A stretch of 64,000 bases of DNA. Origin: Acetivibrio cellulolyticus CD2 (GTDB lineage: Bacteria > Bacillota > Clostridia > Acetivibrionales > Acetivibrionaceae). Shown in pieces: positions 18,501 to 27,687 of this stretch (position 1 is the first letter of the stretch; each line of letters begins with the position of its first letter). The notes beneath the pieces were generated by a model, which was not told where the DNA came from, did no database searches, and saw only the letters and a list, made by a program, of their open reading frames with translations. The stretch spans positions 1,299,261 through 1,363,260 of the forward strand of contig NZ_JH556653.1 of NCBI RefSeq assembly GCF_000179595.2, in the 5' to 3' direction. Position numbers and translations under genes: made by a program.

Positions 18501-20817
18501 ATGAAACTTCCAAATTATCAGACAAATCATAAGGTATAACCTGATATTTCCATATACCAGGAGCAGAAATCTTATCCATTTCAATTATTCCATTTTTACT
18601 GATTGCTGAATACGTTATATTAGCATATGGATCTGTAACTTTTAATTTGCAGGATGCAGCTACATCTACTTTTGATACTATCTTTGAAGAAGTTCCTCTT
18701 CTGACAATAAAACTTATCTCAGGAGAAGGTACCTCAGACGTTCCATTATATGTTGAAGAACTAACAACCTCATAATTCTGATAGTTCAACATATCTTTCA
18801 GATCATTTTCAAAAGTTCCTGATGTTGCTGAATAGGTTGAATTGGATAGTACAGAATTAGAAAAACTCTCTGACACTTTTACATTGTTTTCGCTAGATGT
18901 ATTGACTGTTGAAACTGCATTCATTGTAAGCGACTGGTCTCCATACTTTTTCTTCCTCTTTTGAGATTCAGTCAAGCCTTGCATATCATAAGCGAGTGCC
19001 TCTACTGTGTAATTACCATTAGCATAATTTGAATTATTTAGTGTGCATTGGTAAGGAGCTGTTTCATCGTAGGATACAAGATTACCATTAACCACAAAAG
19101 CCACTAAAGCAATCATTGCATTATCTGTAGCATCGGCTTGAATTGTCGTTGAAGTTACATTTTGACTTACAATTCGTAGATCTTGGATCTGGGGTTTTAT
19201 TTTGTCAAGTATATATCCATCTGATTCCATACCATGCCTCATAAAAATTTCCCATGATTCTTGGCTATTTGCATTTGCGCAATACAGCGATATCCATTTT
19301 TCCCAAAAGCTTAACATAGTAGGATTTGAACTACCTTTTAAGGAAATCATGGTTCTCATTACTGCTGGAAACCCAAGACTCAAACGATCACTTATATCCT
19401 TTTCTACTCGAACAGGCCTTCCCATTACCATAAGAGTGTTCTGAATCTTCCCTAAGCTCTCGTTGTTTGAATCACTCAAATCTTGCATAATAGCAGCACC
19501 TGAAATTTCACTCCTAGCTTTTTGCAAATCTGGATAAGGTAATTCGGCATCATAATCCTCAGATGAGTTCTGTCCATGAAATGATTCTGAACCAAGAACA
19601 CTTACTGCAAAAAATTCAGCCCAGGCTTCTACATATGCTGTTTCCGCATTACTGCATTCAGTTGTCAGGCTGTGTTTACCTCCAGCAATACTTGATATGC
19701 CAGCAAACTCATACATGAGTTTATGACCATATTCATGTATAATTGCACCAGGGTTCATATCATAACTTAATGAATGAGATATGGATATGGTATTGTATAA
19801 ATTTGAAAATTTTGCCCTGAGAGTTGAAGGTGTTGTATCATTTGTGTCACAATAAACTGTAACCTTTGAAGGCACCAAGGTTTGACCCGAATTCATACTC
19901 TGACCTACCCAGAAACCCGCCCCCCTGTCAATTGATTTAATAATATTGAAGGCACCACCTGGTTTGGCCTCCTTTGAACCAAAATCCAGAACCCTGTTTA
20001 CTGCTCTACTCATGTTTATAATACCAGATTCATGTTTGATTACATCGGAAGAAGATTGCTTTTTATAAACTTTAGAATATGCATCATCTGCTTTAACAAC
20101 ATAGTATATATTGGCATTTTTATTAGAAATTGGAATTTTTTCTTCAAAGTCTCCGTTTGCTTTGGTTTTTGTTTCACCAATCTTTACATCTCCAGTTTTT
20201 TGTTTTTCATAGAATTCAACATTCATATTATCCAATGGATACTTCGTTTGACTTAAAAAAAACCCATTATTCTGATTTCCCATAAAATAAATATTTCCCT
20301 TGAAAGTATATATATCATAATTAAATCTGAAATATGCCACGTTATCATCTTTTTCTGTCCATATCCATTTTCCATCTACAAGTGGGTTAGGTAGCCATGG
20401 TCCATACTTTACTACTGCATTATTCCACCCGGAATCATTAAAAGATAAAGTCTCCCAACCTGGTTGATAAGTACCATTTGCCTGCCATGATGAAGAGGTA
20501 TAATAACTTTTCCCATTGACATTCATGTTAGCAATCATTCCAACTCTATCGCCGTAAACATCCCATGCTTTTATAGCAACTACATTATCTCCATCAGGAT
20601 CCATTTCAAAATTATAAGTTTTTGATAACCTCCAATTTTTTGGATCATCATATCTAGCTAAAAGCATTCCATTCAAATACACCTCGTAGGCATCATCAGC
20701 TGCAACCTGTATAGTACATGGGACTAAAGATGATGTCGCTTTTACCTGTTTGCTATCAAAGGTAAAAAAAACCAACAGCATTGAAATTGTTAATAAGATT
20801 GAAATCACTCTTTTCAT
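15571..20817 (-). CDS. Secreted multi-domain zinc metalloprotease with PA14, CBM6 and CBM3
   Basis: 1748 residues. ATG at 20817 is chosen over 20823 because GGGGG lies 7 bases before it. Signal peptide at about 1-28 ([19 protein letters not shown]). Two jelly-roll-like regions precede the catalytic domain, with [15 protein letters not shown] (HExxH near residue 361) and a downstream EAWAEFF (probable third zinc ligand). Repeated beta-sandwich modules fill about 540-1195. A PA14 domain (about 1200-1320, [12 protein letters not shown]), a Thr/Pro linker, CBM6 (about 1392-1510, [14 protein letters not shown]), a second Thr/Pro linker and a C-terminal CBM3 (about 1600-1748) follow. CBM3 modules bind crystalline cellulose, so this is a protease targeted to plant cell wall or to cellulose-bound complexes. 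No dockerin. Monocistronic, with a terminator on each side. Confidence 0.92.
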   Translation of the reverse strand: MKRVISILLTISMLLVFFTFDSKQVKATSSLVPCTIQVAADDAYEVYLNGMLLARYDDPKNWRLSKTYNFEMDPDGDNVVAIKAWDVYGDRVGMIANMNVNGKSYYTSSSWQANGTYQPGWETLSFNDSGWNNAVVKYGPWLPNPLVDGKWIWTEKDDNVAYFRFNYDIYTFKGNIYFMGNQNNGFFLSQTKYPLDNMNVEFYEKQKTGDVKIGETKTKANGDFEEKIPISNKNANIYYVVKADDAYSKVYKKQSSSDVIKHESGIINMSRAVNRVLDFGSKEAKPGGAFNIIKSIDRGAGFWVGQSMNSGQTLVPSKVTVYCDTNDTTPSTLRAKFSNLYNTISISHSLSYDMNPGAIIHEYGHKLMYEFAGISSIAGGKHSLTTECSNAETAYVEAWAEFFAVSVLGSESFHGQNSSEDYDAELPYPDLQKARSEISGAAIMQDLSDSNNESLGKIQNTLMVMGRPVRVEKDISDRLSLGFPAVMRTMISLKGSSNPTMLSFWEKWISLYCANANSQESWEIFMRHGMESDGYILDKIKPQIQDLRIVSQNVTSTTIQADATDNAMIALVAFVVNGNLVSYDETAPYQCTLNNSNYANGNYTVEALAYDMQGLTESQKRKKKYGDQSLTMNAVSTVNTSSENNVKVSESFSNSVLSNSTYSATSGTFENDLKDMLNYQNYEVVSSSTYNGTSEVPSPEISFIVRRGTSSKIVSKVDVAASCKLKVTDPYANITYSAISKNGIIEMDKISAPGIWKYQVIPYDLSDNLEVSSAVGQYLMDSNQYRSPEAIKTLALSITNGTGTETPINPTVSDINNTFSNAGYKVINSKSINMTRTPSAYNTFTVKSGYDYMIAADSNQGIFDVEIVDPNGQIFDILECPRSPNGVELKSISPGTWKYRLIPVQMSFDEAAAVCGVAERPGDISLITNNPLRGKINTLSQSFSVSAPFVSLVELEVEKPDGDRTQYNSVVRQGYHWFDNISFGDGINKLYFKGIASDGTVGDVVEKTVEIDTVPPEIYDLKVISKEPQISISSTGENVVYESRVDIRGFVSENASVFFNDVNVYWEKDTSGEKAFIFDFYRYEPGDNNYIIKMTDEAGNVSTKELTITRDGSYDSNVAQQYIIEDIGDLQFKVNGRSDIPFELVADINDIPLTIVNGNTIKIEPGQFVDGYYDLFWSAKDIYGRIYSWSNCIYIGNGDGLKAEYYGDKNFTDLKMTRIDKTIDFSWGEDYPFEEPGPLSIRWTGYIKIPETNYYSFVDRFGLTKYNIWVDNMPQSTNVAKYFIKDSIHKIKIEAVIDSGYTNLYWWVGLNPIKFNQLVPQTVLFSEEVVSPTATATAIATLTATLTPTLTPTLTPTLTPTLTPTLTPTLTPTSTPTLTPTSTPTSMINPYNQVEAENYSFMSGVQTENCSEGGKNIGYIDTGDYIVFDNVDFGNGASAFNARVASANNGGSIEIRLDSLTGTLVGTCFISGTGGWQNWTTKSCDVNGLTGKHKLYLVLKGNGSGLFNVNWFKFSQTSSPTATPTVTPTVTPTATRTPSATPTLTPTATRTTTPTPTVTATRTPTSTPTLTPTATRTTTPTPTVTATRTPTATATPTQGKISVKMFNATTVAEVNSINPKFQITNTGNVPINLSDIKVRYYYTINGEYAQTIWCDWATAGSSNIISSINKMILPTSSADYYIEIGFKSNTGILSPGETTEIQMRFAKNNWTNFIQTGDYSFNSTASYYIEWNKSPGYILGILNWGMEP
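16035..16262. repeat. Low-complexity tandem coding repeat (Thr/Pro linker 2)
   Basis: Reiterated GTTGGTGTTGCT-type triplets on the plus strand encode Thr-Pro-Thr-Ala linkers on the minus strand, between the CBM6 and CBM3 domains. It includes a longer duplicated unit (about 96 bp, 16044-16139 compared with 16140-16235). Such DNA is prone to slippage. Long antisense ORFs over it are artefacts. Confidence 0.8.
16655..16830. repeat. Low-complexity tandem coding repeat (Thr/Pro linker 1)
   Basis: About 14 copies of a 12-bp unit (GTTGGGGTCAAT and variants) encode a repeated Leu-Thr-Pro-Thr linker between the PA14 and CBM6 domains of the metalloprotease. Confidence 0.85.
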
Positions 20818-20940
20818 ATACATACCCCCTGTTTTTAAAATGTTGTTACTAAAACAATTCAGATTTTTTAAGATGCCCTCCCCTTATCAATAATAATTTG
20901 CTCCACTTCAATCAGATTAAATTATATACTATTTCAATAC

Positions 20941-21025
20941 AGCAATATGTCATCACTATGCAGCATTTTGTCATATCTTTATCGCATTTTGTAATAACTT
21001 TATAGCATTTTGTCATAATTTCATA
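20941..21025. repeat. Four-unit 21/22-bp tandem array upstream of the metalloprotease gene
   Basis: Units start at 20941, 20962, 20984 and 21005. Three share GCATTTTGTMATAA/T and the first is a diverged GCAATATGTCATCA. On the minus strand the core reads ATGACAAAATGC. The 21-22 bp period is two helical turns, so each core faces the same side of the DNA. It ends about 125 bp before the start codon. Candidate array of activator or repressor sites; no matching regulator is known to me. Confidence 0.6.
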
Positions 21026-21073
21026 TTGAGAAGAATAGTATAAGGATGCCATTTTAATATCCATAGTTTTGCC

Positions 21074-21115
21074 ATCAAAACAGGATTTGTAAATTCCTTT
21101 ATGAACAAAAAGAGC
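21074..21115. repeat. Terminator-flanking repeat, copy 2
   Basis: 25 bases identical to 15418-15442, again running into AAAAAGAGC of a terminator hairpin. Located downstream of recR on the minus strand. Confidence 0.6.
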
Positions 21116-21156
21116 CACTTCAAGGTGGCTTCTTACGCAACCTTGAAGTGGCTCTT
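21104..21156 (-). terminator. Strong terminator after recR
   Basis: Perfect 16-bp stem AAGAGCCACTTCAAGG / CCTTGAAGTGGCTCTT (21110-21125 and 21141-21156) with a 15-base loop, followed on the minus strand by TTTGTTC. It ends the dnaX-ybaB-recR transcript. Confidence 0.85.
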
Positions 21157-21215
21157 GATTAAACTTTATTTACTTGTAATATGATTTATTTGCGGGCTGC
21201 AGTTGTGTACTAAAT

Positions 21216-21815
21216 TTATATCTCTCTTCTGCCTTCCAAAGCCTTAGCCAATGTAACTTCATCAGCGTATTCCAAATCTCCGCCTACAGGTATGCCGTGC
21301 GCAATCCTTGTGGCCTTAATGCCTATAGGCTTTAGCAGCTTTGAGATATACATTGCTGTAGCTTCACCCTCAATATTGGGATTTGTAGCAATAATAACCT
21401 CTTTGATGTCCTTATCCTGAATCCTGAGTAAAAGCTCCTTAATCTTAATATCCTCAGGTCCAATCCCCTCCATAGGTGATATGGCACCATGCAGGACATG
21501 ATACAAACCTTTGAACTCCTTGATTCTCTCCATAGCAGCAACATCTCTGGCATCTTCAACAACACATATAACAGATTCATCTCTGGTGTTTGAACTGCAC
21601 AGTGAACATATTTCACTATCCGTCAAATTGCCGCAAACACTGCAGTATTTAGTCTTTAGCTTCGCATCACTGATAGAACTTGCAAGCCTTTCAACCTTTT
21701 CAATAGGCATATTGAGTACATGAAAAGCCAATCTTTGGGCCGTTTTATGCCCAATTCCAGGTAACTTTTCAAACTCTTCAATAAGTCTTGCAACAGGTGC
21801 CGCATAAACACTCAT
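21216..21815 (-). CDS. recR: Recombination mediator protein RecR
   Basis: 199 residues, full length. Works with RecO (and RecF) to load RecA on SSB-coated gaps. An N-terminal helix-hairpin-helix ([20 protein letters not shown]) is followed by a Cys4 zinc finger ([16 protein letters not shown], about 57-72) and a Toprim domain with [14 protein letters not shown] and [11 protein letters not shown]. The C-terminus carries the family-typical [16 protein letters not shown]. It is the last gene of the dnaX-ybaB-recR cluster, 17 bp after ybaB, the classical bacterial order. Confidence 0.97.
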   Translation of the reverse strand: MSVYAAPVARLIEEFEKLPGIGHKTAQRLAFHVLNMPIEKVERLASSISDAKLKTKYCSVCGNLTDSEICSLCSSNTRDESVICVVEDARDVAAMERIKEFKGLYHVLHGAISPMEGIGPEDIKIKELLLRIQDKDIKEVIIATNPNIEGEATAMYISKLLKPIGIKATRIAHGIPVGGDLEYADEVTLAKALEGRREI

Positions 21816-21832
21816 TATAATCCATCCTTATA

Positions 21833-22177
21833 TTAGAACAGTCCGGGTATACCACCTAATCCGCCTGTTATCTTGTTCATTTCTGAATTAACCATATCAT
21901 CAGCTTTTCTAATAGCTTCATTTACGGCTGCCACAATCAAATCCTGAAGCATTTCAACATCATTAGGATCAACAACTTCAGGTTTAATAACAATTTCCTT
22001 TATTTCCTTCTTACCTGTTGCAACAACGGTAATTGCTCCACCACCTGCAGATGTTTCAATAGTCCTATCCTTCAATTCTTCCTGAAGCTTTTCCATATCC
22101 TTCTGCATCTTTTGTGCCTGCTTCACGAGATTATTCATATTTCCTCCTCCGAAGCCTGGAAAACCACCTTTTGCCAT
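21833..22177 (-). CDS. YbaB/EbfC family nucleoid-associated protein
   Basis: 114 residues. Small DNA-binding protein that forms a tweezer-like dimer. N-terminal Gly-rich start ([17 protein letters not shown]), a long helix ([18 protein letters not shown]), then a beta-hairpin [20 protein letters not shown] and a C-terminal helix ending [10 protein letters not shown], all typical. Lies between dnaX and recR as in most bacteria. GGAGG ribosome binding site just before the ATG. Confidence 0.96.
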   Translation of the reverse strand: MAKGGFPGFGGGNMNNLVKQAQKMQKDMEKLQEELKDRTIETSAGGGAITVVATGKKEIKEIVIKPEVVDPNDVEMLQDLIVAAVNEAIRKADDMVNSEMNKITGGLGGIPGLF

Positions 22178-22451
22178 TTATAACCTACCTCCTGTTTTAT
22201 ACTAATTTAATAAGATACTATTAATTTTACACATCTTAACCTATTTCTTATTTATTAAGAATAAAATCAAGACACAATAAACATTATACATTAATATACG
22301 GTCAAAATACCAGTTCTTTTTAAATATTAGTCATATTTTATACACTTTTTATATTTTCATAAAGCTACTCATAAAGTTAACGTTTGCACCCTGCTTATTT
22401 TTAGGCAATTAGCAGCAAATCAGATTTATCCGCTTTTACATCTCAACCTTT
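22178..22451. other. Intergenic region dnaX-ybaB
   Basis: AT-rich spacer of about 270 bp, longer than usual between these two genes, so ybaB-recR may have its own promoter here. No ORF or RNA recognised. Confidence 0.4.
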
Positions 22452-24119
22452 TTATTCATCAATTATATTCAATGGTGTGTTTAATTTCTGTGCAATAGCA
22501 TGTGCTTTCTCAACAAGTTCATCATTTTCATTACTGCTTCCTTCTTTATTCTCAATAATATCTCCACTATCAATGCATTTAACTCTTATCTCTCTTCCCA
22601 ATCTCTTACTTGTATAATTCTCTAAGATTTCCGCATTTTCACTCTTTGATACATTGATTTTAAAATGGCTTCTTTCAGGTGGAAACACAATCCCCACAAT
22701 TCTGCTGTCTATCTCAATAGCCTTAGTATCAAGGAGATAAGAAAACAGCGCCATTCTACCATTTTGTTTTAAATCATTTAATACATCTGCCCATATATCC
22801 AACCCTTTTAAGTTGCCTGCCAGGTTTTTAAGATCAATTTTACTATCGCTGGCAGCCATATTAGAGCTTTTATTCCCTGTATTTGGTTCATTGGGTCTAT
22901 CGTTTTTTTTGCCATCAACATCATAGCTTCTTGATTCACCAGAACTTACCTTGACTCCATTTGCCAGCATATCGTTAATTTTCTTTTCAAGGAAATCAAT
23001 TCTTTCATGCATACTGGCATCACCTGAATTAACACTATTCTCACAAAGCTTTATAAGAGCTACTTCCAACAAAACTCTGGCATGGGTTGACCACTTCATG
23101 GTGGCTTCGAGAGTTGAAAGCTCCTTAATAGCGGATGTTATCTCAATGTTTGACAGGCCTTGGCTCTGCGCTTTCATCCTTTGTATCATCTCTTTGGAAG
23201 CTTCAATTATTTCTTCCGGATTTCTGCTGGTACTGCAAATCAATAAATTCCTGTAATAGAGAACAAGGTCTGATACAAACTGTGTAATGTTTTTTCCATC
23301 CATAACCAGTACATTTATAAGATATAATACCTTTTCCACTTCTTTAGAATTAATAGCATCAACCATATCTGCAATAAATGTGTTGTTTACTATTCCCACA
23401 ACTGACAGCACATCATCATAAGTCAAGTGCTTGTTACCAAGTGAAATACACTGGTCAAGAATACTGATAGCATCTCTTAATGCTCCATCAGACATCCTGG
23501 CTATAAGCTTTAACCCTTCATTTTCAATGCTTACTTCACTTGATTTTGCAATATGTTCAATTCTTTTTACAATACTTTCAACAGGAATTCTCCTGAAATC
23601 AAACCTCTGACACCTCGAAAGTATTGTTGCAGGTAGCTTGTGAGGCTCGGTCGTAGCAAGTATGAATACAACATGTCCAGGTGGCTCTTCCAAAGTCTTT
23701 AACAGGGCATTGAACGCGCCTGAGGAAAGCATATGAACTTCATCGATTATATATACCTTGTACCGGGCTTTTGATGGGGCATATACTACCTCATCCCTTA
23801 TTTCCCTGACATTATCAACACTATTGTTTGAAGCCGCATCTATCTCAATTACATCAAGTAAACTGCCATTTAATATTCCCTTGCATATCTCACATTCATT
23901 GCACGGATCACCATTAGTAGAGTTCTCACAATTAATAGCTCTGGAAAATATTTTTGCCATAGTAGTCTTACCGGTACCCCTTGTCCCGCAAAAAAGATAC
24001 GCATGAGCTATTCTTCCTACAGAAATACTATTTTTAAGAGTCTTTACAACATGCTCCTGTTCAACAACGTCTTCAAAAACCATTGGACGCCATTTCCTGT
24101 AAAGCGCTAAGTAAGACAA
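22452..24119 (-). CDS. dnaX: DNA polymerase III subunit gamma/tau (clamp loader ATPase)
   Basis: 555 residues from a TTG start at 24119. The reading frame is open further upstream, but the family's N-terminal SYLALYRKWRP begins right at this TTG, and GGGGGAAG lies 4 bases before it. The AAA+ domain shows Walker A GTRGTGKT (45-52), a zinc finger with C64, C73, C76 and C79, Walker B/DEVHML, and the arginine-finger region ATILSRCQRFDF. Domain III and a tau-like C-terminal part (to 555) follow. The clamp loader places the beta clamp on primed DNA. Followed by ybaB and recR; the SRP RNA gene lies directly upstream on the same strand. Confidence 0.96.
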   Translation of the reverse strand: MSYLALYRKWRPMVFEDVVEQEHVVKTLKNSISVGRIAHAYLFCGTRGTGKTTMAKIFSRAINCENSTNGDPCNECEICKGILNGSLLDVIEIDAASNNSVDNVREIRDEVVYAPSKARYKVYIIDEVHMLSSGAFNALLKTLEEPPGHVVFILATTEPHKLPATILSRCQRFDFRRIPVESIVKRIEHIAKSSEVSIENEGLKLIARMSDGALRDAISILDQCISLGNKHLTYDDVLSVVGIVNNTFIADMVDAINSKEVEKVLYLINVLVMDGKNITQFVSDLVLYYRNLLICSTSRNPEEIIEASKEMIQRMKAQSQGLSNIEITSAIKELSTLEATMKWSTHARVLLEVALIKLCENSVNSGDASMHERIDFLEKKINDMLANGVKVSSGESRSYDVDGKKNDRPNEPNTGNKSSNMAASDSKIDLKNLAGNLKGLDIWADVLNDLKQNGRMALFSYLLDTKAIEIDSRIVGIVFPPERSHFKINVSKSENAEILENYTSKRLGREIRVKCIDSGDIIENKEGSSNENDELVEKAHAIAQKLNTPLNIIDE

Positions 24120-24289
24120 GCTTCTTCCCCCTAACTTCCGGCATATTCTACATAAATATATTATATAAATAAATAAGCTATTTAAAGGATTTTTAAATAG
24201 CTGTGCACTGTAGATGAAAAACTCTAAAACTAAATTTAAAATGCTTTTCATCTATATTTATTAAAATGTTTAGTTTTTTATAAATTTAA

Positions 24290-24558
24290 TTGGCCGTGCA
24301 CCCATCTTTGACAGGTTTCTACAAGCGTTACCTATGTAGTTAGCTCTAACCAGGCATTCCCACGGCACATGAAAGTGCTCGCTTACCGCTGCTTCCTTCC
24401 GAACCTGACGGGGTTCACGGGGTTTCATTGCGCAGGACCCGGTTTTCATTACCACTTACATAGGGCAGACCATACAAAAACAAGCCTGAGACAGGAATTC
24501 AATCCTGCTATAGCGGATTGCAGGTACAGGGCACCGCTACCTCCCCATCTAGCACGAC
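24290..24558 (-). ncRNA. ffs: Signal recognition particle RNA (large Bacillus-type, scRNA)
   Basis: Minus strand starts around TCGTGCTAGATGGGGAGGTA (Alu domain 5' part) and contains the universally conserved S-domain tetraloop segment GTCAGGTTCGGAAGGAAGCA near 24395. It closes near GGGTGCACGGCC. The length of about 270 nt fits the long Firmicute form with helices 1-5 and an Alu domain, not the 4.5S form. It scaffolds Ffh for co-translational targeting of secreted and membrane proteins. The location next to dnaX is common in Firmicutes. Ends are approximate to about 5 bases. Confidence 0.95.
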
Positions 24559-24571
24559 CAAAGATTAACTA

Positions 24572-24640
24572 TAAATAAAAACTCCGGAACATCGAGTCCC
24601 TACGTTTTTTGCCTCTTTCACTTCGCTTCAAAGAGGCGGA
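24572..24640. repeat. Dispersed 69-bp intergenic repeat, copy 2
   Basis: 52 of 69 positions match 3212-3280 without gaps. It contains the hairpin GCCTCTTT / AAAGAGGC. On the minus strand it ends in CCGGAGTTTTTATTTA, which could act as a weak terminator for the upstream gene. It lies directly before the SRP RNA 5' end, so it may also overlap the SRP promoter region. Confidence 0.55.
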
Positions 24641-24741
24641 ATAAAATACGCGTTTCTGCGTACTTAAGATATTATACTCAATAATCGGACATACTGCAAG
24701 ACATTTTATTTAAATACTTGGATGAACTTTTATCCAATAAG

Positions 24742-24894
24742 CTATCTATTACCTTTAAATCTCTCATCTTCATGTATTTCAGTCTTCGCAGTATTGCTTT
24801 CTATAAAATTCGAATAGAACTTTGTATACTTATCCAGGATCTTCCTATCCCTTTCACTAAGTTCCGTCAATAAATACTTTTTATACTTATCCAT
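24742..24894 (-). CDS. Small charged protein of 50 residues
   Basis: ATG at 24894, TAG at 24742-24744. Begins MDKYKKYLLTELSERDRKIL and ends DERFKGNR: an amphipathic, highly charged helix with no Cys and no membrane part. Codon use looks coding. GGATGTGAT before the ATG is a modest ribosome binding site. It lies between the polysaccharide polymerase gene and the SRP RNA, on the same strand. Function unknown. Confidence 0.55.
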   Translation of the reverse strand: MDKYKKYLLTELSERDRKILDKYTKFYSNFIESNTAKTEIHEDERFKGNR

Positions 24895-25007
24895 TTTATC
24901 ACATCCATTCATAGTTTCTACTATATTTAAAATATGAAAATTGAATTTGTATTATTCAAATATATATTTCTAAATATGGTAAAATCCTGTGAAATTATCT
25001 GCAGTAT

Positions 25008-26285
25008 TTATTGAGCTTCCAAATACTTTTTCTTGAAACTTCTCAGATATAAGCTTTTCTTTATAGGCTCTTTAACACCAACCTTTTCATCGGAATAAAA
25101 ATTAGCATATCCAATGAGCATATAGAAAACGAACATGCTGGCACTGATATCAAGAAGGTGGTTAAAAGTAAAAATAGCATTTAAGTAAAGTGTAAAATAT
25201 AAGCCCCTTGTATTTTTTACGCCTGCATAAAGTAATGTAACAAAAGATATTAATCCAAACAAACCCATCTCCAAAAATATTTTGAGCTGATCACCATGTA
25301 TGACAGGGAAAGCACTTTTTATATAGTACTTATCAGTCCTTAAAAAATACGTAGTAAATCCAAACCCTCTTTTCAAATTAATCCCACGATCTAGAAGTGA
25401 TGCTAAAAAATCAGTTCTTCCTGAGGTAAAACCATTGATGCTAGTGCCAAAATTTCTGACAAAAAATCCTTCAAGCATATGTGCCGTAGAGCGATAAGCC
25501 AGGAAGTATAAAAACCCAACTACCAATATATTGCCCAAAACCGCTAATATGACAATAGCATTCTTTTTCTTAGAAGTCATTTTGAGCCTCATGAATAACC
25601 AAACTCCAAAAACGCTCATTAGTGCCATAAGAACTTCAAACCTTTTCATAGCAAAGATTGCAAAAATAATACTAACAACAAATTTAAAGTATTTCTTCTC
25701 GAACAAAAAGAACACAGCGAGCATACCAAATACTTGGGAATATTCACATTCATAAGGTGAATAGGATTTTAAGAAGTTAACACTTAAGATACCTGGTATT
25801 GATAACTTTGAAGCAAAACGGATAATAAACATAAGTATATAAATAACCAATATATAATCTATAAGTTTATTGAACTGTTCCTTCTCCAAAATCTTAAGAC
25901 AAACACAAAATATCAACGGACAACACATAAATAACAGCTCAATATATGTTCTCTTAAGTAAAGCTCTCTCAAAAAACACCTGTATTATCATAGAGTACAC
26001 ACCTAAAAAGAGGATAATATAGAAATAATATTTATACCCTTTAGCCGCATGTAATATATCTTTTAACTTTATACCATCTTTACATATTACTAAAAAAGAC
26101 ATGAAAATCACTAAAATAAATGCCCCATATTTAGCATATTTCAGCTTTGCATGCATATCCCCCATTAAAATAGCAGTATGCACTATTAAAAGCTGCACAA
26201 TAACCAATAAGGAATACTTGCTGACTCCACTCTTCGGATTTAAATGGTAGATCCATTTATTCAACCAAATTAGCCCCTTTCTCAT
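25008..26285 (-). CDS. O-antigen ligase/polymerase-like membrane protein (Wzy-type)
   Basis: 425 residues, about ten to twelve membrane helices, with a larger extracytoplasmic loop near 265-310 containing Arg and His residues (NGFTSGRTDF, PVIHGDQLKIFLEMG), as in the Wzy_C/O-antigen ligase superfamily. Probably polymerises or ligates the lipid-linked repeat unit at the outer face of the membrane. AGGAAAGAA precedes the ATG, and the start lies 29 bp inside the flippase gene, so the two are translationally coupled. Last gene of the exopolysaccharide operon. Confidence 0.8.
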   Translation of the reverse strand: MRKGLIWLNKWIYHLNPKSGVSKYSLLVIVQLLIVHTAILMGDMHAKLKYAKYGAFILVIFMSFLVICKDGIKLKDILHAAKGYKYYFYIILFLGVYSMIIQVFFERALLKRTYIELLFMCCPLIFCVCLKILEKEQFNKLIDYILVIYILMFIIRFASKLSIPGILSVNFLKSYSPYECEYSQVFGMLAVFFLFEKKYFKFVVSIIFAIFAMKRFEVLMALMSVFGVWLFMRLKMTSKKKNAIVILAVLGNILVVGFLYFLAYRSTAHMLEGFFVRNFGTSINGFTSGRTDFLASLLDRGINLKRGFGFTTYFLRTDKYYIKSAFPVIHGDQLKIFLEMGLFGLISFVTLLYAGVKNTRGLYFTLYLNAIFTFNHLLDISASMFVFYMLIGYANFYSDEKVGVKEPIKKSLYLRSFKKKYLEAQ

Positions 26286-27648
26286 TTTCTTTCCTCATTG
26301 CACTTAAAGTTCTTACCGTAATTATCGGCAAAACAATCGATAGCAAGAGATTGCTTATAATCAATGATAATATAACACCACTAAGACCTAAGGAAAAATA
26401 ATTAGTCAAAACATAGCTAAGTGGTATGTTCATTACTGCACCTACTATTGTTAAAACAAGCTGAGATTTTAATTTCCCAACTCCATTGCAAAAAGATGTA
26501 AATATTACATTCCAACTTAATTGAATAACATATATGCAATAAAAAATAACATGGGTTAAAGAATAGTCCAACTCTCTTCCAATCCATAAATAAATCAGAA
26601 GCTTCAATGCCAGTGCAATAACAAAAAGGAAAATAGCAATTGGAATTAAAAACTGTATCATTTTTTTAATTGTATTAGATATCCAGTCGACATCTTTTTG
26701 GGCATAGTGATGAGTAAACGCCGACCATAAAGGTGCCGTCACACCAGTAAACAGTATATATACAACCAAAAAAGGTTTGTTTACAATCTGATATACCGAA
26801 ACATATTGGGGTCCTAAAAACTGTGTAATAACTATATTATCTGCTGACATCAGAATCAAAGACGATAACTGAACAAACAAAAAGGTAACTCCAACATTCA
26901 GCAAATCCTTCATATAAACAAACTTTACATTTTTTAATGAAGGGATAATATCACGATACTTCTTTTTAAAAAGATACACGGATAAGAAAATATATGACAG
27001 ATTTGTAGCAACCAAATAGCTCGATGCCAAATAAAAAATACTATTATAGCTGAACCTTTTAATCAGTAATATTGTCGGTATATATAATAAATTAAATATG
27101 AAGGCTCTGAAATCATAAAGAGCAGAGTCATGTTTTGCATACATAACTGCATTTAACAATGAGAAATAGAAAGATAAAAGGAATAACGGAATAGCAATGC
27201 TCATTAAAAACTTAAGTTCTGATCCTATCGTCTTATCTACATTGAAAATTACAGAATAATCAAATAACCTTACTACAAAAAACGAAATAACCATCAATAT
27301 AAATATGAAAATACCAAACAGAACATAAGCAGTACTTACATATTCTTTGGCCTTGACTGAATCATTATTGGCATACGCTTCAGTTAATTTATTTCTAAGA
27401 CCGTTAGATATACCAAGATCAACAACTATAAGCATATTAAATATAGAAAGAATCGTCATCCAAACGCCATATCTTGTCTGATCCAAATAAGGATAGGCTA
27501 ACTTTACTACCAGAAAACCCAAAGCCAAAACAACAAATCTTATAATAGGTGCTATAATTGAATTCTTTTTAACCTTATCCTTAGTAAATATCAGTCCCTT
27601 TACCTTACCAATTACTACCTCATACATTTTGTACTTCTCACCTTTCAA
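26257..27648 (-). CDS. Polysaccharide flippase (Wzx/MATE-like)
   Basis: 463 residues with about 14 predicted membrane helices, the size of Wzx-type lipid-linked oligosaccharide flippases of the MOP superfamily. The N-terminal IIAPIIRFVVLALGFLVVKL and GVWMTILSIFNMLIVVDLGI are characteristic; a conserved GLRNKLTEAYA loop follows the second helix pair. Moves undecaprenyl-linked repeat units outward. It lies between the BY-kinase-like gene and the polymerase gene in one operon. Confidence 0.88.
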   Translation of the reverse strand: MKGEKYKMYEVVIGKVKGLIFTKDKVKKNSIIAPIIRFVVLALGFLVVKLAYPYLDQTRYGVWMTILSIFNMLIVVDLGISNGLRNKLTEAYANNDSVKAKEYVSTAYVLFGIFIFILMVISFFVVRLFDYSVIFNVDKTIGSELKFLMSIAIPLFLLSFYFSLLNAVMYAKHDSALYDFRAFIFNLLYIPTILLIKRFSYNSIFYLASSYLVATNLSYIFLSVYLFKKKYRDIIPSLKNVKFVYMKDLLNVGVTFLFVQLSSLILMSADNIVITQFLGPQYVSVYQIVNKPFLVVYILFTGVTAPLWSAFTHHYAQKDVDWISNTIKKMIQFLIPIAIFLFVIALALKLLIYLWIGRELDYSLTHVIFYCIYVIQLSWNVIFTSFCNGVGKLKSQLVLTIVGAVMNIPLSYVLTNYFSLGLSGVILSLIISNLLLSIVLPIITVRTLSAMRKENEKGANLVE

Positions 27649-27687
27649 TAAATTAACCCGAAGAGGCTATCTTTTGTAAACATTCTC

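Noticed and set aside
20912-21118. 68-codon ORF with repeated MTKC heptads
   Set aside because: The heptad is the 21-bp repeat array read as protein; no ribosome binding site and poor residue composition.
22452-24251. 44-residue N-terminal extension of DnaX
   Set aside because: Extension is hydrophobic and untypical; family N-terminus and GGGGGAAG support the TTG start at 24119.
24270-24455. Minus-strand ORF of 61 codons
   Set aside because: It lies inside the SRP RNA gene; the conserved RNA sequence explains the frame.
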